18,298 nt of DNA from a bacterium UBP9_UBA1432 (GTDB lineage Bacteria; Vulcanimicrobiota; Xenobia; Xenobiales; Xenobiaceae): the NCBI GenBank assembly GCA_002329445.1, contig DCTU01000378.1, forward strand, positions 37,196 through 55,493, written 5' to 3'. Both the position numbers and the translations under genes were made by a program. Under the pieces are notes generated by a model that saw nothing but the letters and a program-made list of their open reading frames with translations, did not search any database and was not told the origin of the DNA. The number at the start of each line of letters is the position of its first letter. Positions within the stretch are counted from its first letter, which is position 1. This document shows positions 1 to 8,076 of this stretch, one piece after another.

Positions 1-3000
1 AGCCGTTGTTCCATCAGAAGCCGGGCGTAGCGATCCATGGCCTCGGCGTGGCCCGGATTCAGTTCGAAGACCCTCCGGAACTCGTTCAGCGCTCCCGGCA
101 GGCTGCCCAGCTTCTCGTCATACAGACGGGCCAGCCGATAGTGCAGGTCATCTCGCGTCGGGGCGACCTCCAGCGCTCTCTGCAGAACCTGGACGGCCTC
201 ACGCTCGCGACCGGAAGCCTCGTGCAGGTCGGCCAGCACCAGCAGTTGCTCGAGCACGTCCTCGTGCCGCCCGGCCATCTCGTAGAACTCCAGCAGGCGT
301 CGACGCAGGTCCAGAGAGCGGGGATCGGCTTGTGTGAGCCGGCGATACAGGTCGATGGCAGGGCCCGTGTCCCGGGTCTCGAGGTAGAGCTCCGTCAGCG
401 GCTGGGAATCCCTCAGCGCGGCCGTGAGATCGCCGCTGCGCAGATGGCAGTCCACCAGGCGACGACGCGCCTCGTGATGAGCGGGGTCCTTCTCCAGAAC
501 CTGCTCGAAGAGGGCACTCGCCTCCGAGATGGCCCCCTGATCCTCGTGGCGGCATCCCAACTCGAAGCGACCCTCCAAGACACGATCCGAGCGGTCCAGC
601 TTCTCATAGAGTTCGATCAAGGCGTGCCGGTCCGCCAGGTTGTCCGGATCCAGGGCCACCAGCTTCTCGGTGACCCCGGTGGCCTCGCTCCACATCTGGG
701 CCTCCCGGTAGCGGTGAGCCAGCGCGCGATAGTTGACCAGCGCCTGGGCCACCTCGCCCTGGGACTCATAGACCTGGGCCAGACGCTCCTGGAAGGTCGG
801 GTCCTCTGAGAGGGTCATCAACTGCTGGAACGCGCCGATGGCCTCTTCCACCGTTCCCCGTGCCAGGGCGATCTCCGCGAGCTGGCGCAGATGGTGGACC
901 GCCAGGTTCTTCTGTCCCAGTTTCGAGAAGCGATCCACCAGGCGACGGCGCGCCAGGAAGTGGTTGGGGTCCAGGCTCAACACCGACTGGAGGATGTCGA
1001 CGGCATCCGCCTCACGGTCATTCCGGACATGCAGTTCGGCCAGCTCCAGGAAGGTCGAAGCCGCCTCCTCATACTCGGCGTTCCACAGGTAGGCATCCGC
1101 CAGACGATGCCGCAGCGCGATGGACTCCGGCTTGCGCATCAGGATCTGACGATACTGCATCACCGCATCGTCCAGAAGACCATAACGGAGATGAATGTCC
1201 GCCAGATCCGTCCGGAGCATCAGGTTCTCCGGTGACTCCTCGACAGCGCGGCGATAGGCGCTGACCGCGGTGGTGACGTCGGCCCCGCCGAGCTTCTCGC
1301 GGATCTTGCGCGCCTCCTGAATCTGCTCGGGCGGGAACTCCGACTCGACGGCCAACGAACACAGGGATTCGGCGACAGCGACTTCCTGGGCCTCCGGCTC
1401 GACCACGTCGGGTTCGGAAGTGGTCTCCGGCGCCTCGGAGGTGGACGGCACGGCCGGGACGGGCTCCTCGACAGGCTCTGCAGGGGCCCCATCCTCGGAC
1501 CCCGCCGGCGGGGTCTGTTCGGGAACGACCTCCGCCACCGACGGGTCCTGCTCTGGTGGTGCCACGCCGGCGGCCTCGGCCGGCGGGGCAGGTGCCTCCG
1601 GCGCTGATCCGGACTCCGCGGACGATCCCCCGACCGCGGCTTCGGACGGTTCCGACGGGACGACCTGTTCCGCGACGGCCGGGGCCTCCTCAACCGGAGG
1701 CGGTCCCCCCAGGAGTTCCTCCTGGGCCGCCTCGATCGGCGTGGTCTGGTCCGATGGAGGTCCTGCGAAGAGCTCCTCCTCCGACGCCGGGCCCGCAAAG
1801 AGTTCCTCCTCGACTGCTCCGGCTGGCAAAGGCTCTTGCGCTGCCGGACCGGCGAAGAGGTCCTCCTCGGAGGCCTCCGGCCCGGCGAAGAGATCCGCCT
1901 CCTCCGAGACCGGTTGCGGCTCGGTCTCGCGCTGCGGGCCCTCCAGGGCCGGCTCGGGCACCACGGGGACGGGCTCCGCGGCCTCGGCCACGACGGCGGG
2001 TTCTGCCGTCGGAACCTCGACGAGCGGCGCCACCGCTTCCTCAGGGGGCGGCGGCGCCGGCGCGGGCACAGGCTCGGGAACCGGCATCTCTTCCGCCGCG
2101 ACAGGAGCCACCGGCCTTTCCAAGGCCGGACGTCCCGGCCTCGCAGCCGAAGACCTGCCCGGAGCAGGTCGCCCTTCCTGGACCGGCTGCTCGCCGGGCT
2201 CGGCGACCTGAGGCGAGGGGATCCTCTCCGGTGCCGGAGTCACCTGCGGTGCGGGAATCCTCTCGGGCGCCGGGGTCACGGGCGGAGTGGCAGCCGCCGC
2301 GCCCAACAAGGCCTTCCGTCCCCGCGCGACCGGAGGCGGAGTGCCCGGCCGCACTTTGGCCGGGGTTGGCGGTTTGGGCGGCGCTTCCGCTGCCGAAGGG
2401 CGGGAAGACTGCTCGCGTTCCAGGGCCTCCTTCTCGGCACGCATCCGCGCGATCCGGTCGGCCAGCGTCCCGGCAGCCGATGGTGGCCGCCCCGCGGGCG
2501 CGCCGACCGGGTCCTGGGCCGGTTCCGGCGGTTCCTCCGCCCGCACGCTGGGGCGGCGGGACCTCTGACCGGCCGAGGAGCGCATCCCCTGAAGCAGGGA
2601 CCCGCCGGAGAAGTTCAATCCCCCCTTGGTCCCACTGAACCTGGACGCGATCGGACCGGACTTCTTCTCGGGCGAGACCTGGGAAACCCGAGCATCCACC
2701 TTCTTCTGGCGGACCTCACGGACCTTGTCTCCATCCACCTCGAGCAAGGGGGTCCAGGGAAGAACCTCCGGGTCGGGAGCCTCCAAGACCTGCTCACGGA
2801 TCTGCTCCAATCGATCCGGTCGAGCCATGAAGAGGACCGGAGGCGGAACCTGGAGTTCTCCACGCGGTGCCTGAACCGGCACCAGGGGGCGAACGACCGC
2901 GGCACGCGGAGGTGCAGGCACTTCCTCGGCCCCCGCGGGAATCGGCTCCAAACCCGAATCTGCTTCCGAAGACGGCAAATCGGCCGGCGACGGCGCAGCC

Positions 3001-4586
3001 GCGGCCTCATCCGGAGGGGCCGCGACGGGCTTCAGCTCCTGGGGTGGCAGAACGGGCGCTGGCTCCTCGAGCACCGGGAGGTCTTCCTCCACCAGCTCGA
3101 CCACGGGTTCCTCGACGGGTGGCGGCTGTTGGGCGACTTTGGGAACCTCCGGCACGGTCTCCTCGGCGAGCTCCTCGGGCGCCTCTTCCGCAGGCGGGCG
3201 GCGGCGCAGCGTCCTCTTGCCGCCCAGCACCGGCTTCTCTGCACCAGGCAGGCCCAGTCCCGGCTTCATCAGCCCTGGCCTCGGGCCCGCCCCACCGCGG
3301 CCCAGGACCGGCTTCTCGGTCCCGGCAGCGACCAGTCCGGCCTTGCCGCCGACTTTCCGGGTCAACCCCCGAGAACCCGCCCCCTCCTTGCGCACCAGAC
3401 CTTTGCGAACGCGCTCGTCGGCCTCGGGCGCGGCATCCGGAGACTCCAGTCCCTTCCGACGCTTCTTGCCGACCTGGATCGACTCTCCAGAGGAAGACTT
3501 CGCGCCACGCTTCGACCGCGGCGGCTCGGGTGCCGGAGCCGGCTGGGCGGGAACCGCAAAGTCCCCGGGATCCGGCGTCAACGGCGCACCGAGATTGGTC
3601 AGTTCGCGACAGGCCGTCGGGTTGGTGGGATCCAGGGCCAGGACGCGCTGATACAGCTTGACTGCGCGAGGATGGTCCTCAAGCTGCTGCCACGCGTGCG
3701 CTGCAGCCAGATAGTGCTTGACGGCCTCCGCCGAGATCCCTTGCGCCTGGTACAGTTCCCCAAGACGCTCCTTGGCAGAGTTCTCCTGGGGGTTGATGGT
3801 CAGGATCTTGTTGAAGGCCAGGATGGCGTCACGGAACTGCCCCTTCTTCTGGCAGACATCCCCCAGGGCCAGCAAGGCCTCCTCGTGATTGAGGTCATGA
3901 CGGAGGATCGCGCGGAACTCCTGCTCGGCCTCATTGAAGCGGCCCAACGTGAGGAAGAGATTGCCGAGGGTGAAGAAGACGCCGGGATCGTCGGGGACGA
4001 TCACCTTCATGCGCCGGTAGGCCTCGGCCGCCTTTTCGACCTGCCCCTTCTCCTGGAAGGCTGCCGCCACCCGGCGATACTGGGCGGCTCCATCCTCAAT
4101 GTGCCCATGGCTGACGAACATCTCCGCCAGCTCAAGCCCGATCTCCAGGTTGTCCGGATCGGATTCCTGGGCGCTCTTCAGCAACGAGATCGACTGGTCG
4201 CCCTGGCCCAGCTCGATATACAACCGAGCCAGCTCGCGCGACCGACGGACCACCTCGGCGTGGTCCCCCTTCTTCCGGAGGATCTGGATGACCCGCATCC
4301 GAGCCGCATCCGACTCGGGATCCAGGCGCTGGATCCAGCCGGCGACCTCAATCGCGGGGTCCAGCTCCGATCGCGCCTCGAGAATGTCCATCAGACGGAA
4401 ATAGGTCTGAATGACCGACTTGATCATCCCACGAACCGCAAACGCATGCGCTCGTCTCTCGCATGCCTTGGCGTTCTCAGGATCAAGCTCCAGGACCCTC
4501 TTGAGCTTTTCCAGTGCGGAATCCCAGTCGCGCTCCTCGATCAGCGACTCGGCCTCCCGCATCAAATCCCGGACGTCATCGGCCAC
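1..4586 (-). CDS. Giant cytoplasmic TPR scaffold protein downstream of pilQ (3' end outside window)
   Basis: A single uninterrupted minus-strand frame of 1528 codons runs off the left edge. Start GTG at 4586: an in-frame TGA lies 9 nt upstream, and the first TPR helix (DLMREAESLIEERDWDSALE) begins at residue 7; an ATG at codon 9 is the alternative. The ribosome site is weak. There is no signal peptide or membrane segment. Layout: about eight TPR units at 1-330; a long disordered linker at about 335-1075, basic at 357-463 (KKRRK, duplicated EKPVLG) and then Pro/Ala/Glu-rich with tandem repeats; a second TPR array from about 1090 to the edge, about a dozen units. The linker composition is unlike the neighbours. 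From memory, SgmX of Myxococcus is a multi-TPR polar activator of T4aP encoded near pilQ, so a similar regulatory scaffold is plausible by context. Homology cannot be shown by eye. Confidence 0.88.
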   Translation of the reverse strand, partial: MADDVRDLMREAESLIEERDWDSALEKLKRVLELDPENAKACERRAHAFAVRGMIKSVIQTYFRLMDILEARSELDPAIEVAGWIQRLDPESDAARMRVIQILRKKGDHAEVVRRSRELARLYIELGQGDQSISLLKSAQESDPDNLEIGLELAEMFVSHGHIEDGAAQYRRVAAAFQEKGQVEKAAEAYRRMKVIVPDDPGVFFTLGNLFLTLGRFNEAEQEFRAILRHDLNHEEALLALGDVCQKKGQFRDAILAFNKILTINPQENSAKERLGELYQAQGISAEAVKHYLAAAHAWQQLEDHPRAVKLYQRVLALDPTNPTACRELTNLGAPLTPDPGDFAVPAQPAPAPEPPRSKRGAKSSSGESIQVGKKRRKGLESPDAAPEADERVRKGLVRKEGAGSRGLTRKVGGKAGLVAAGTEKPVLGRGGAGPRPGLMKPGLGLPGAEKPVLGGKRTLRRRPPAEEAPEELAEETVPEVPKVAQQPPPVEEPVVELVEEDLPVLEEPAPVLPPQELKPVAAPPDEAAAAPSPADLPSSEADSGLEPIPAGAEEVPAPPRAAVVRPLVPVQAPRGELQVPPPVLFMARPDRLEQIREQVLEAPDPEVLPWTPLLEVDGDKVREVRQKKVDARVSQVSPEKKSGPIASRFSGTKGGLNFSGGSLLQGMRSSAGQRSRRPSVRAEEPPEPAQDPVGAPAGRPPSAAGTLADRIARMRAEKEALEREQSSRPSAAEAPPKPPTPAKVRPGTPPPVARGRKALLGAAAATPPVTPAPERIPAPQVTPAPERIPSPQVAEPGEQPVQEGRPAPGRSSAARPGRPALERPVAPVAAEEMPVPEPVPAPAPPPPEEAVAPLVEVPTAEPAVVAEAAEPVPVVPEPALEGPQRETEPQPVSEEADLFAGPEASEEDLFAGPAAQEPLPAGAVEEELFAGPASEEELFAGPPSDQTTPIEAAQEELLGGPPPVEEAPAVAEQVVPSEPSEAAVGGSSAESGSAPEAPAPPAEAAGVAPPEQDPSVAEVVPEQTPPAGSEDGAPAEPVEEPVPAVPSTSEAPETTSEPDVVEPEAQEVAVAESLCSLAVESEFPPEQIQEARKIREKLGGADVTTAVSAYRRAVEESPENLMLRTDLADIHLRYGLLDDAVMQYRQILMRKPESIALRHRLADAYLWNAEYEEAASTFLELAELHVRNDREADAVDILQSVLSLDPNHFLARRRLVDRFSKLGQKNLAVHHLRQLAEIALARGTVEEAIGAFQQLMTLSEDPTFQERLAQVYESQGEVAQALVNYRALAHRYREAQMWSEATGVTEKLVALDPDNLADRHALIELYEKLDRSDRVLEGRFELGCRHEDQGAISEASALFEQVLEKDPAHHEARRRLVDCHLRSGDLTAALRDSQPLTELYLETRDTGPAIDLYRRLTQADPRSLDLRRRLLEFYEMAGRHEDVLEQLLVLADLHEASGREREAVQVLQRALEVAPTRDDLHYRLARLYDEKLGSLPGALNEFRRVFELNPGHAEAMDRYARLLMEQR
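1701..1892 (-). repeat. Acidic-LFAGP short motif repeat inside the TPR protein linker
   Basis: Within 64 residues (899-962) of the large TPR protein, LFAGP occurs four times (at 899, 910, 929 and 939) plus a degenerate LLGGP at 958. Each is preceded by two or three acidic residues or Gln (EEAD, SEED, VEEE, SEEE, QEE). In an otherwise Pro/Ala/Glu-rich linker this looks like a multivalent short linear motif, with a hydrophobic Leu-Phe anchor next to acids, suited to docking on a partner domain. The spacing is irregular (11, 19, 10 and 19 residues), which argues against simple recent slippage. Confidence 0.8.
2208..2279 (-). repeat. Tandem 12-residue duplication in the TPR protein linker
   Basis: VTPAPERIPAPQ (residues 770-781) is followed directly by VTPAPERIPSPQ (782-793), one residue different. 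At DNA level the two 36-bp units differ at several positions, so the duplication is not brand new. It reflects expansion of the disordered linker. Confidence 0.8.
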
Positions 4587-4929
4587 TTGCGTTCACACCA
4601 CTTTCTGGGGCCCGGTGGCACGCGCTGCCACAGGGTCACAAGACAAATCCCCGACTGCCCGCTCCGAATCCGGAGGGGCTTCTAGAAAACCCGCCCTATC
4701 GACAAACCGGGTAGATGCCAGGACGCGTCCCCCGAAACCCGAGCCCCGCCCTGCCGGGTTTCATCAATCGACCGTCCGCGTCCAGGGCCCTGCCCACCGG
4801 GGGACGGATCTGCCCCCGCGCCGAGAAGACAGGCTTTGACCTTCAGACTGTTCGGTTCCCCAGGACCGACCTCCTCCCCTGCGGGCAGCGAGCCGAAGGC
4901 AGAGTTCTCGCACACCTCGTCAGTCCCGC
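4587..4929 (-). other. 343-bp spacer upstream of the large TPR gene, promoter region with repeated AAACCCG
   Basis: No supported gene; a 77-codon GTG frame (4682-4915) has no ribosome site and low-complexity sequence. Because a terminator lies upstream, a promoter for the TPR gene is expected here. The best pair I see is TTGTCG with TAGAAG at 15-nt spacing on the minus strand near 4682-4708, a weak match. AAACCCG and its complement occur as an inverted repeat (4735-4741 and 4755-4761, 13-nt loop). AAAACCCGCC is at 4686-4695 and AAACCGGG at 4704-4711. These could be operator half-sites or chance. Confidence 0.4.
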
Positions 4930-4968
4930 AAAAGCGCAGGAGGGTGGTGCCGAAGCACCACCCTCCTG
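4930..4968 (-). terminator. Long-stem intrinsic terminator after pilQ (UUCG tetraloop)
   Basis: On the minus strand, CAGGAGGGTGGTGC and GCACCACCCTCCTG form a perfect 14-bp stem closed by TTCG. A short T-run (TTTT) follows after CGC. It begins 19 nt past the pilQ stop. The T-run is weaker and more distant than after pilA, but the stem is exceptional. It closes the pilM-Q unit. Confidence 0.85.
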
Positions 4969-4987
4969 GGAAGCGGCCTGAGTCGAC

Positions 4988-7030
4988 CTACTTCATGATG
5001 TGCGGGGTCATCATCAAGATCACTTCGTTGCGATCCGCCGAATCGGTCACCGAACGGAACAGGGGGCCGAAAATCGGAAGGTCGCCCAGAAGCGGAATCT
5101 TGCTGACGCTGTGGCGCTGGCTCTCGGAAATGAGCCCGCCCAGCACGATCGTGTCTCCGTCCTTGACGCGCATGGTCGAAGTGACGGTCCGGACCGTCGT
5201 CCGCGGGTATTGGTTGTTCACGAGGTCCACCAGGTTGGAAACCTCCGGCTTGACTTCAGCCACGATGTAGCCGTCCGCCTTCACCTGGGGTTTCACCTCC
5301 AGGGTGACACCGATGTTGACGTAGGTCACCTGGAACTGACCGGCACGCGGATCGTAGAACACGATGGGGAACTTGTCTCCGACGTGGATCTTCGCTTCGC
5401 CGCCCGACTGGGTCGCCACCCTCGGAGAGGCCAGGATCTTGGCTTCGCCGTTGGTGATCAGGAAGGCCAGGGTCGTCTGGACCACAAAAGGCGTGCGCCC
5501 GAAGGGTCCGATGGCCAGGCCGGTCATCTCGGCCAGGTTGAGCTTGTCGTTGGTGATCGAGCCTGCCGGCGCATTCAGCACCGGAACGACCTCGCCGAAC
5601 GTGGTCTGGAAGGAACCCGGCGCGTTGGGGGCACCCCAGGTGACACCGAGGTTCTTTCCACCGCTCTCGGTCAGGTCGACGACCTTGACATCGAGCATGA
5701 CCTGGTCCTGCGGCCGGTCGATGGTTGCAAGCAGCTCCTGCAAAGCTTCGATCGAGGCATCCGCGCCCTCGACGATCAGCAGGTTGAGCCGGTCATCCGT
5801 GTTGTATTCCAGGTCGGGAACCAGGGTCTTGGCCAGAGCCTGGACCTGACGCAGATCGCCGTACTTGACGGGGATGAACTCACGACGCGGTGCAGGCGGA
5901 GGTTCGGGAACCTGATCCAGGCCAGGAATCGAAGCCTTGATCTGGCGCAGTTCGTCCCGAGTCGCCTTGGCGAAGAAGCCGTTCAGCGTCGGGTGCTGGG
6001 TGAACTCCACGTCGGGATACTGCAGCTTCAGGAACTCGGTCACCTTTGCGGCCGGAGCCACTTCCAGCAGGAATTCCTGGGAGATCAGGTCACGACGGGA
6101 GGCGGCCGACTTGGTCCGCGGGGTGAGGATGTCATCGGCAACCTGGGCCAGCTTCTCAGGACTGGCCACCACGATGGTGCCGTCCACGATCTTGTAGCTG
6201 TAGTCGTTCTCCTGCATTTTCAGGATCAACGCCAGGGCGCCTTCGGGCTGGACCTTGTTCAGGGTGACCGTGACGGTCCCCATCACGTTGGGCGCGACAA
6301 AGACGTTCCGGCCCATCTCCTGGGCCAGAGCCTTGACGACGAAGACCAGGTCTGCATTGACGAAATCGATGGAGACGGTCTTGGGGGCCGGCGCGGGCCG
6401 GGGACGAGGGCGCTGGGCCCGCAGGGCCGAGGCCGACGAGGTCGGCGTCCGGGTCACGGACGCAGGAGTTGCGGGACGAGACTGCGCCTTGGCCTGGGGA
6501 GCAGGCTTCGGAGCGGGCGCGGTCTGGGCCACCGGCTTGTGAACGGGAACCGGACGAGTGGCTTCCACAGTCGTTGCCGCCGGGGCTTTCGTGACTTTCG
6601 CCTCGGCGATCTGCGACGTGGAAACGGCCACCGTCAGGCCACGCCGCTCGGGCGCAGGGCTGACCTGGAGTTGCGGTTGCGAGATCACGTCCAGGTAGAC
6701 GCGAACCGTGTCGGGCGTGTACTGGGCCAGGCGAACCTTCTCGACCAGGCCCCGGTTGACATCCGTCTGCGCGCGGGCACCGCTTCCGAGAACCGCCGGC
6801 CACACGTCGATGACTACCATCTGCCGCGGCTCGGCGAGCCGCTTGGAACGGAAGCTCACCGGGGCCGTGGCCTGGACGTCCACCTTCAGCGTTCCAGTGC
6901 CGTCGGTGATCTTGACTCCACTCACGGTCGCGCTGGCAGCCTGGGCCGTCGTGGTCGCAGGCAGCAACAGTCCTACGGCCAGAAGGCACGCGAGCAGAAG
7001 CTTCCAGCTTCTAGGCTTCGACAAGAGCAT
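4988..7030 (-). CDS. pilQ: PilQ, outer-membrane secretin of the type IV pilus
   Basis: Multimeric outer-membrane channel through which the pilus passes; 680 aa. Signal peptide at residues 1-32 (KLLLACLLAVGLLLP, then AQA-A as likely cleavage). One peptidoglycan-binding AMIN domain at about 36-138; many PilQ proteins have two or three. A Pro/Ala/Thr linker spans about 141-217, rich in PAPKPAP-like strings. The N0/STN domain is at about 219-295 (VSIDFVNADLVFVVKALAQE), N1-type KH domains at about 315-375 and 384-440, and the secretin barrel at 443-680. The hallmarks are VATQSGGEAKIHVGDKFP (538-555), TIVLGGLI (627-634) and IPLLGDLPIFGPLFR (645-659), ending NEVILMMTPHIM. The C-terminus is intact. 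No pilotin (PilF/Tgl) or TsaP gene is in the window. The stop is followed by a strong terminator. Confidence 0.96.
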   Translation of the reverse strand: MLLSKPRSWKLLLACLLAVGLLLPATTTAQAASATVSGVKITDGTGTLKVDVQATAPVSFRSKRLAEPRQMVVIDVWPAVLGSGARAQTDVNRGLVEKVRLAQYTPDTVRVYLDVISQPQLQVSPAPERRGLTVAVSTSQIAEAKVTKAPAATTVEATRPVPVHKPVAQTAPAPKPAPQAKAQSRPATPASVTRTPTSSASALRAQRPRPRPAPAPKTVSIDFVNADLVFVVKALAQEMGRNVFVAPNVMGTVTVTLNKVQPEGALALILKMQENDYSYKIVDGTIVVASPEKLAQVADDILTPRTKSAASRRDLISQEFLLEVAPAAKVTEFLKLQYPDVEFTQHPTLNGFFAKATRDELRQIKASIPGLDQVPEPPPAPRREFIPVKYGDLRQVQALAKTLVPDLEYNTDDRLNLLIVEGADASIEALQELLATIDRPQDQVMLDVKVVDLTESGGKNLGVTWGAPNAPGSFQTTFGEVVPVLNAPAGSITNDKLNLAEMTGLAIGPFGRTPFVVQTTLAFLITNGEAKILASPRVATQSGGEAKIHVGDKFPIVFYDPRAGQFQVTYVNIGVTLEVKPQVKADGYIVAEVKPEVSNLVDLVNNQYPRTTVRTVTSTMRVKDGDTIVLGGLISESQRHSVSKIPLLGDLPIFGPLFRSVTDSADRNEVILMMTPHIMK

Positions 7031-7413
7031 TGGTTTTTACCCACCTCCTATTGGCCATCATTCTGGGTGAGGAGCCAGCGACTGGTCTGCGCTGAAGGCG
7101 CCTTCCGGCAGCCGACTGCCTCGGATTCCACGAGGGTCGATTCCGTCCGTAGCTGTGATCACCACCTTCCGCCGAAGGGGCCGGCCGCGCGGAGGCCCCG
7201 TTCCGGGACCGTCCCAGGGATTCCCCGGGCCTCGAGGCCTGGCTGGCCGCTGTCGTCTCGCTCGGACGGGCACCCTCGCAGCCCGACCGTGCGTTTCACC
7301 TGTTCTGCCCGGCGCCGGACTCCGTCCAGACGGGGCACTGGCATCTGCCGCGTGGTTGATGGGACCGGCCAATGGCACCGACGTCCACCCGGCAGACTCT
7401 GCTTTGACGTTCT
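7031..7413 (-). other. 383-bp GC-rich gap between pilP and pilQ with clustered inverted repeats
   Basis: No supported gene. Read on the plus strand, four inverted repeats crowd into 7165-7239: CCTTC-cgcc-GAAGG (7165-7178), GGGGCC/GGCCCC (7177-7182 with 7194-7199), GGGAC-c-GTCCC (7205-7215) and the perfect palindrome GGCCTCGAGGCC (7228-7239). None is followed by a T-run on the minus strand, so they do not look like a terminator. The region could hold an internal promoter for pilQ, a structured leader, or scar sequence. A 61-codon frame (7159-7344) and the 3' part of a frame running in from pilP (to 7058) have no ribosome site and no family-like sequence. The pilQ Shine-Dalgarno is at 7041-7053. 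Confidence 0.5.
7041..7053 (-). promoter_or_regulatory. pilQ Shine-Dalgarno, identical 13-mer to that of the small ORF
   Basis: CAATAGGAGGTGG precedes the pilQ ATG (7030), with 13 nt from AGGAGG to the start, longer than optimal. The same 13 nt stand before the small ORF at 16504, where the spacing is 8. The core is simply a strong anti-16S match; the extra 5' CAAT is shared but may be coincidence. Confidence 0.6.
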
Positions 7414-8073
7414 CTAGGGGCGCCGACTCTCCGCCTGGCGAGGCAGACCGTCGGGGCCGAACTGCTCCCGTTCCAAAGGCAAGGTCACCTTCTGACCCTT
7501 CCAGGTCAGGACCACACCCTTCGGACTGATCGAGCCGATCTGGAACGGACCGACCTTCTGACCCGTGGCGACGATCAACGAGCCGTCGGGGCCGGTCAGG
7601 ATGGCGCGGTATCCGGACCCGGAACGGACCAGACCGGTCACCGTGACGTCCGGCGTCGGCATGACGGGGGCTTTGGGCTTCTTCAAGGCCGCAAAGGAAC
7701 CCGCGCTCGTCGGTGCAGCCGCACTGGCACCCCCTGCCGCCATCGCCGGTGCGCCGGCCTGGGGTTCCACCGGAACCACGCTGGCCTGCAACGGGTTGAT
7801 GAACGGGTCGCGGACCCGACCGACTGCGCGGACCTCTGGAGCCCGACGCTCGGGGGTGGGGGTCGCTTCGGGAGTCTCCGGCTGCTGAGCCATCTCCTCC
7901 TCGGTGACCTGGACCTCCCCGCTCACCGCGGGCGGTGTACCGGAGTCGGTGGTCCCGGACTCTTCCGTGCCACCCCCTCCGCCGCAAGCCGCGCACAGCG
8001 TCAGCGTTCCCGCCAGCGCCAGGGCCGCACTGCCCCGACGCAACCTGGTAGCAATCTCGGGCAGGTTCATCAT
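7414..8073 (-). CDS. pilP: PilP, lipoprotein linking the inner-membrane complex to PilQ
   Basis: Inner-membrane lipoprotein whose C-terminal beta domain binds the N0 domain of PilQ; 219 aa from the first of two tandem ATGs (8073). AGGGAGG lies inside the end of pilO. Basic N-region, hydrophobic stretch to about residue 26, then CAAC with lipidation expected on Cys30. The -3 position of this lipobox is Cys27 rather than the usual Leu, Val or Ile, so processing efficiency is uncertain. Residues 31-130 are low-complexity Gly/Pro/Ala/Glu, as expected for the flexible PilP linker; VGRVRDPFINPL (about 74-85) is the conserved short motif. The C-terminal PilP domain is at about 136-205 (VTVTGLVRSGSGYRAILTGP and KVGPFQIGSISPKGVVLTWK). 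A 383-bp gap separates it from pilQ, which is unusual. Confidence 0.92.
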   Translation of the reverse strand: MMNLPEIATRLRRGSAALALAGTLTLCAACGGGGGTEESGTTDSGTPPAVSGEVQVTEEEMAQQPETPEATPTPERRAPEVRAVGRVRDPFINPLQASVVPVEPQAGAPAMAAGGASAAAPTSAGSFAALKKPKAPVMPTPDVTVTGLVRSGSGYRAILTGPDGSLIVATGQKVGPFQIGSISPKGVVLTWKGQKVTLPLEREQFGPDGLPRQAESRRP

Positions 8074-8076
8074 CGT

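Noticed and set aside
1836..4685. A 949-codon open frame on the plus strand.
   Set aside because: It lies antisense to the giant TPR gene. Its product is Arg/Leu/Gly-rich with no domain pattern, while the minus frame shows clear TPR repeats. GC-rich codon bias keeps the opposite frame open.
4682..4915. A 77-codon GTG frame between pilQ and the large TPR gene.
   Set aside because: No Shine-Dalgarno, rare-looking low-complexity product, and it crosses the inverted AAACCCG repeats.
7159..7344. A 61-codon minus-strand ORF in the pilP-pilQ gap.
   Set aside because: No ribosome site before its ATG and no recognisable features; compatible with chance.
7058..7996. A minus-strand frame overlapping pilP out of phase and extending through the pilP-pilQ gap; considered as a pilP frameshift extension.
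   Set aside because: PilP already ends after a complete C-terminal PilP domain at a normal length, and the extended frame is low-complexity with no recognisable domain.
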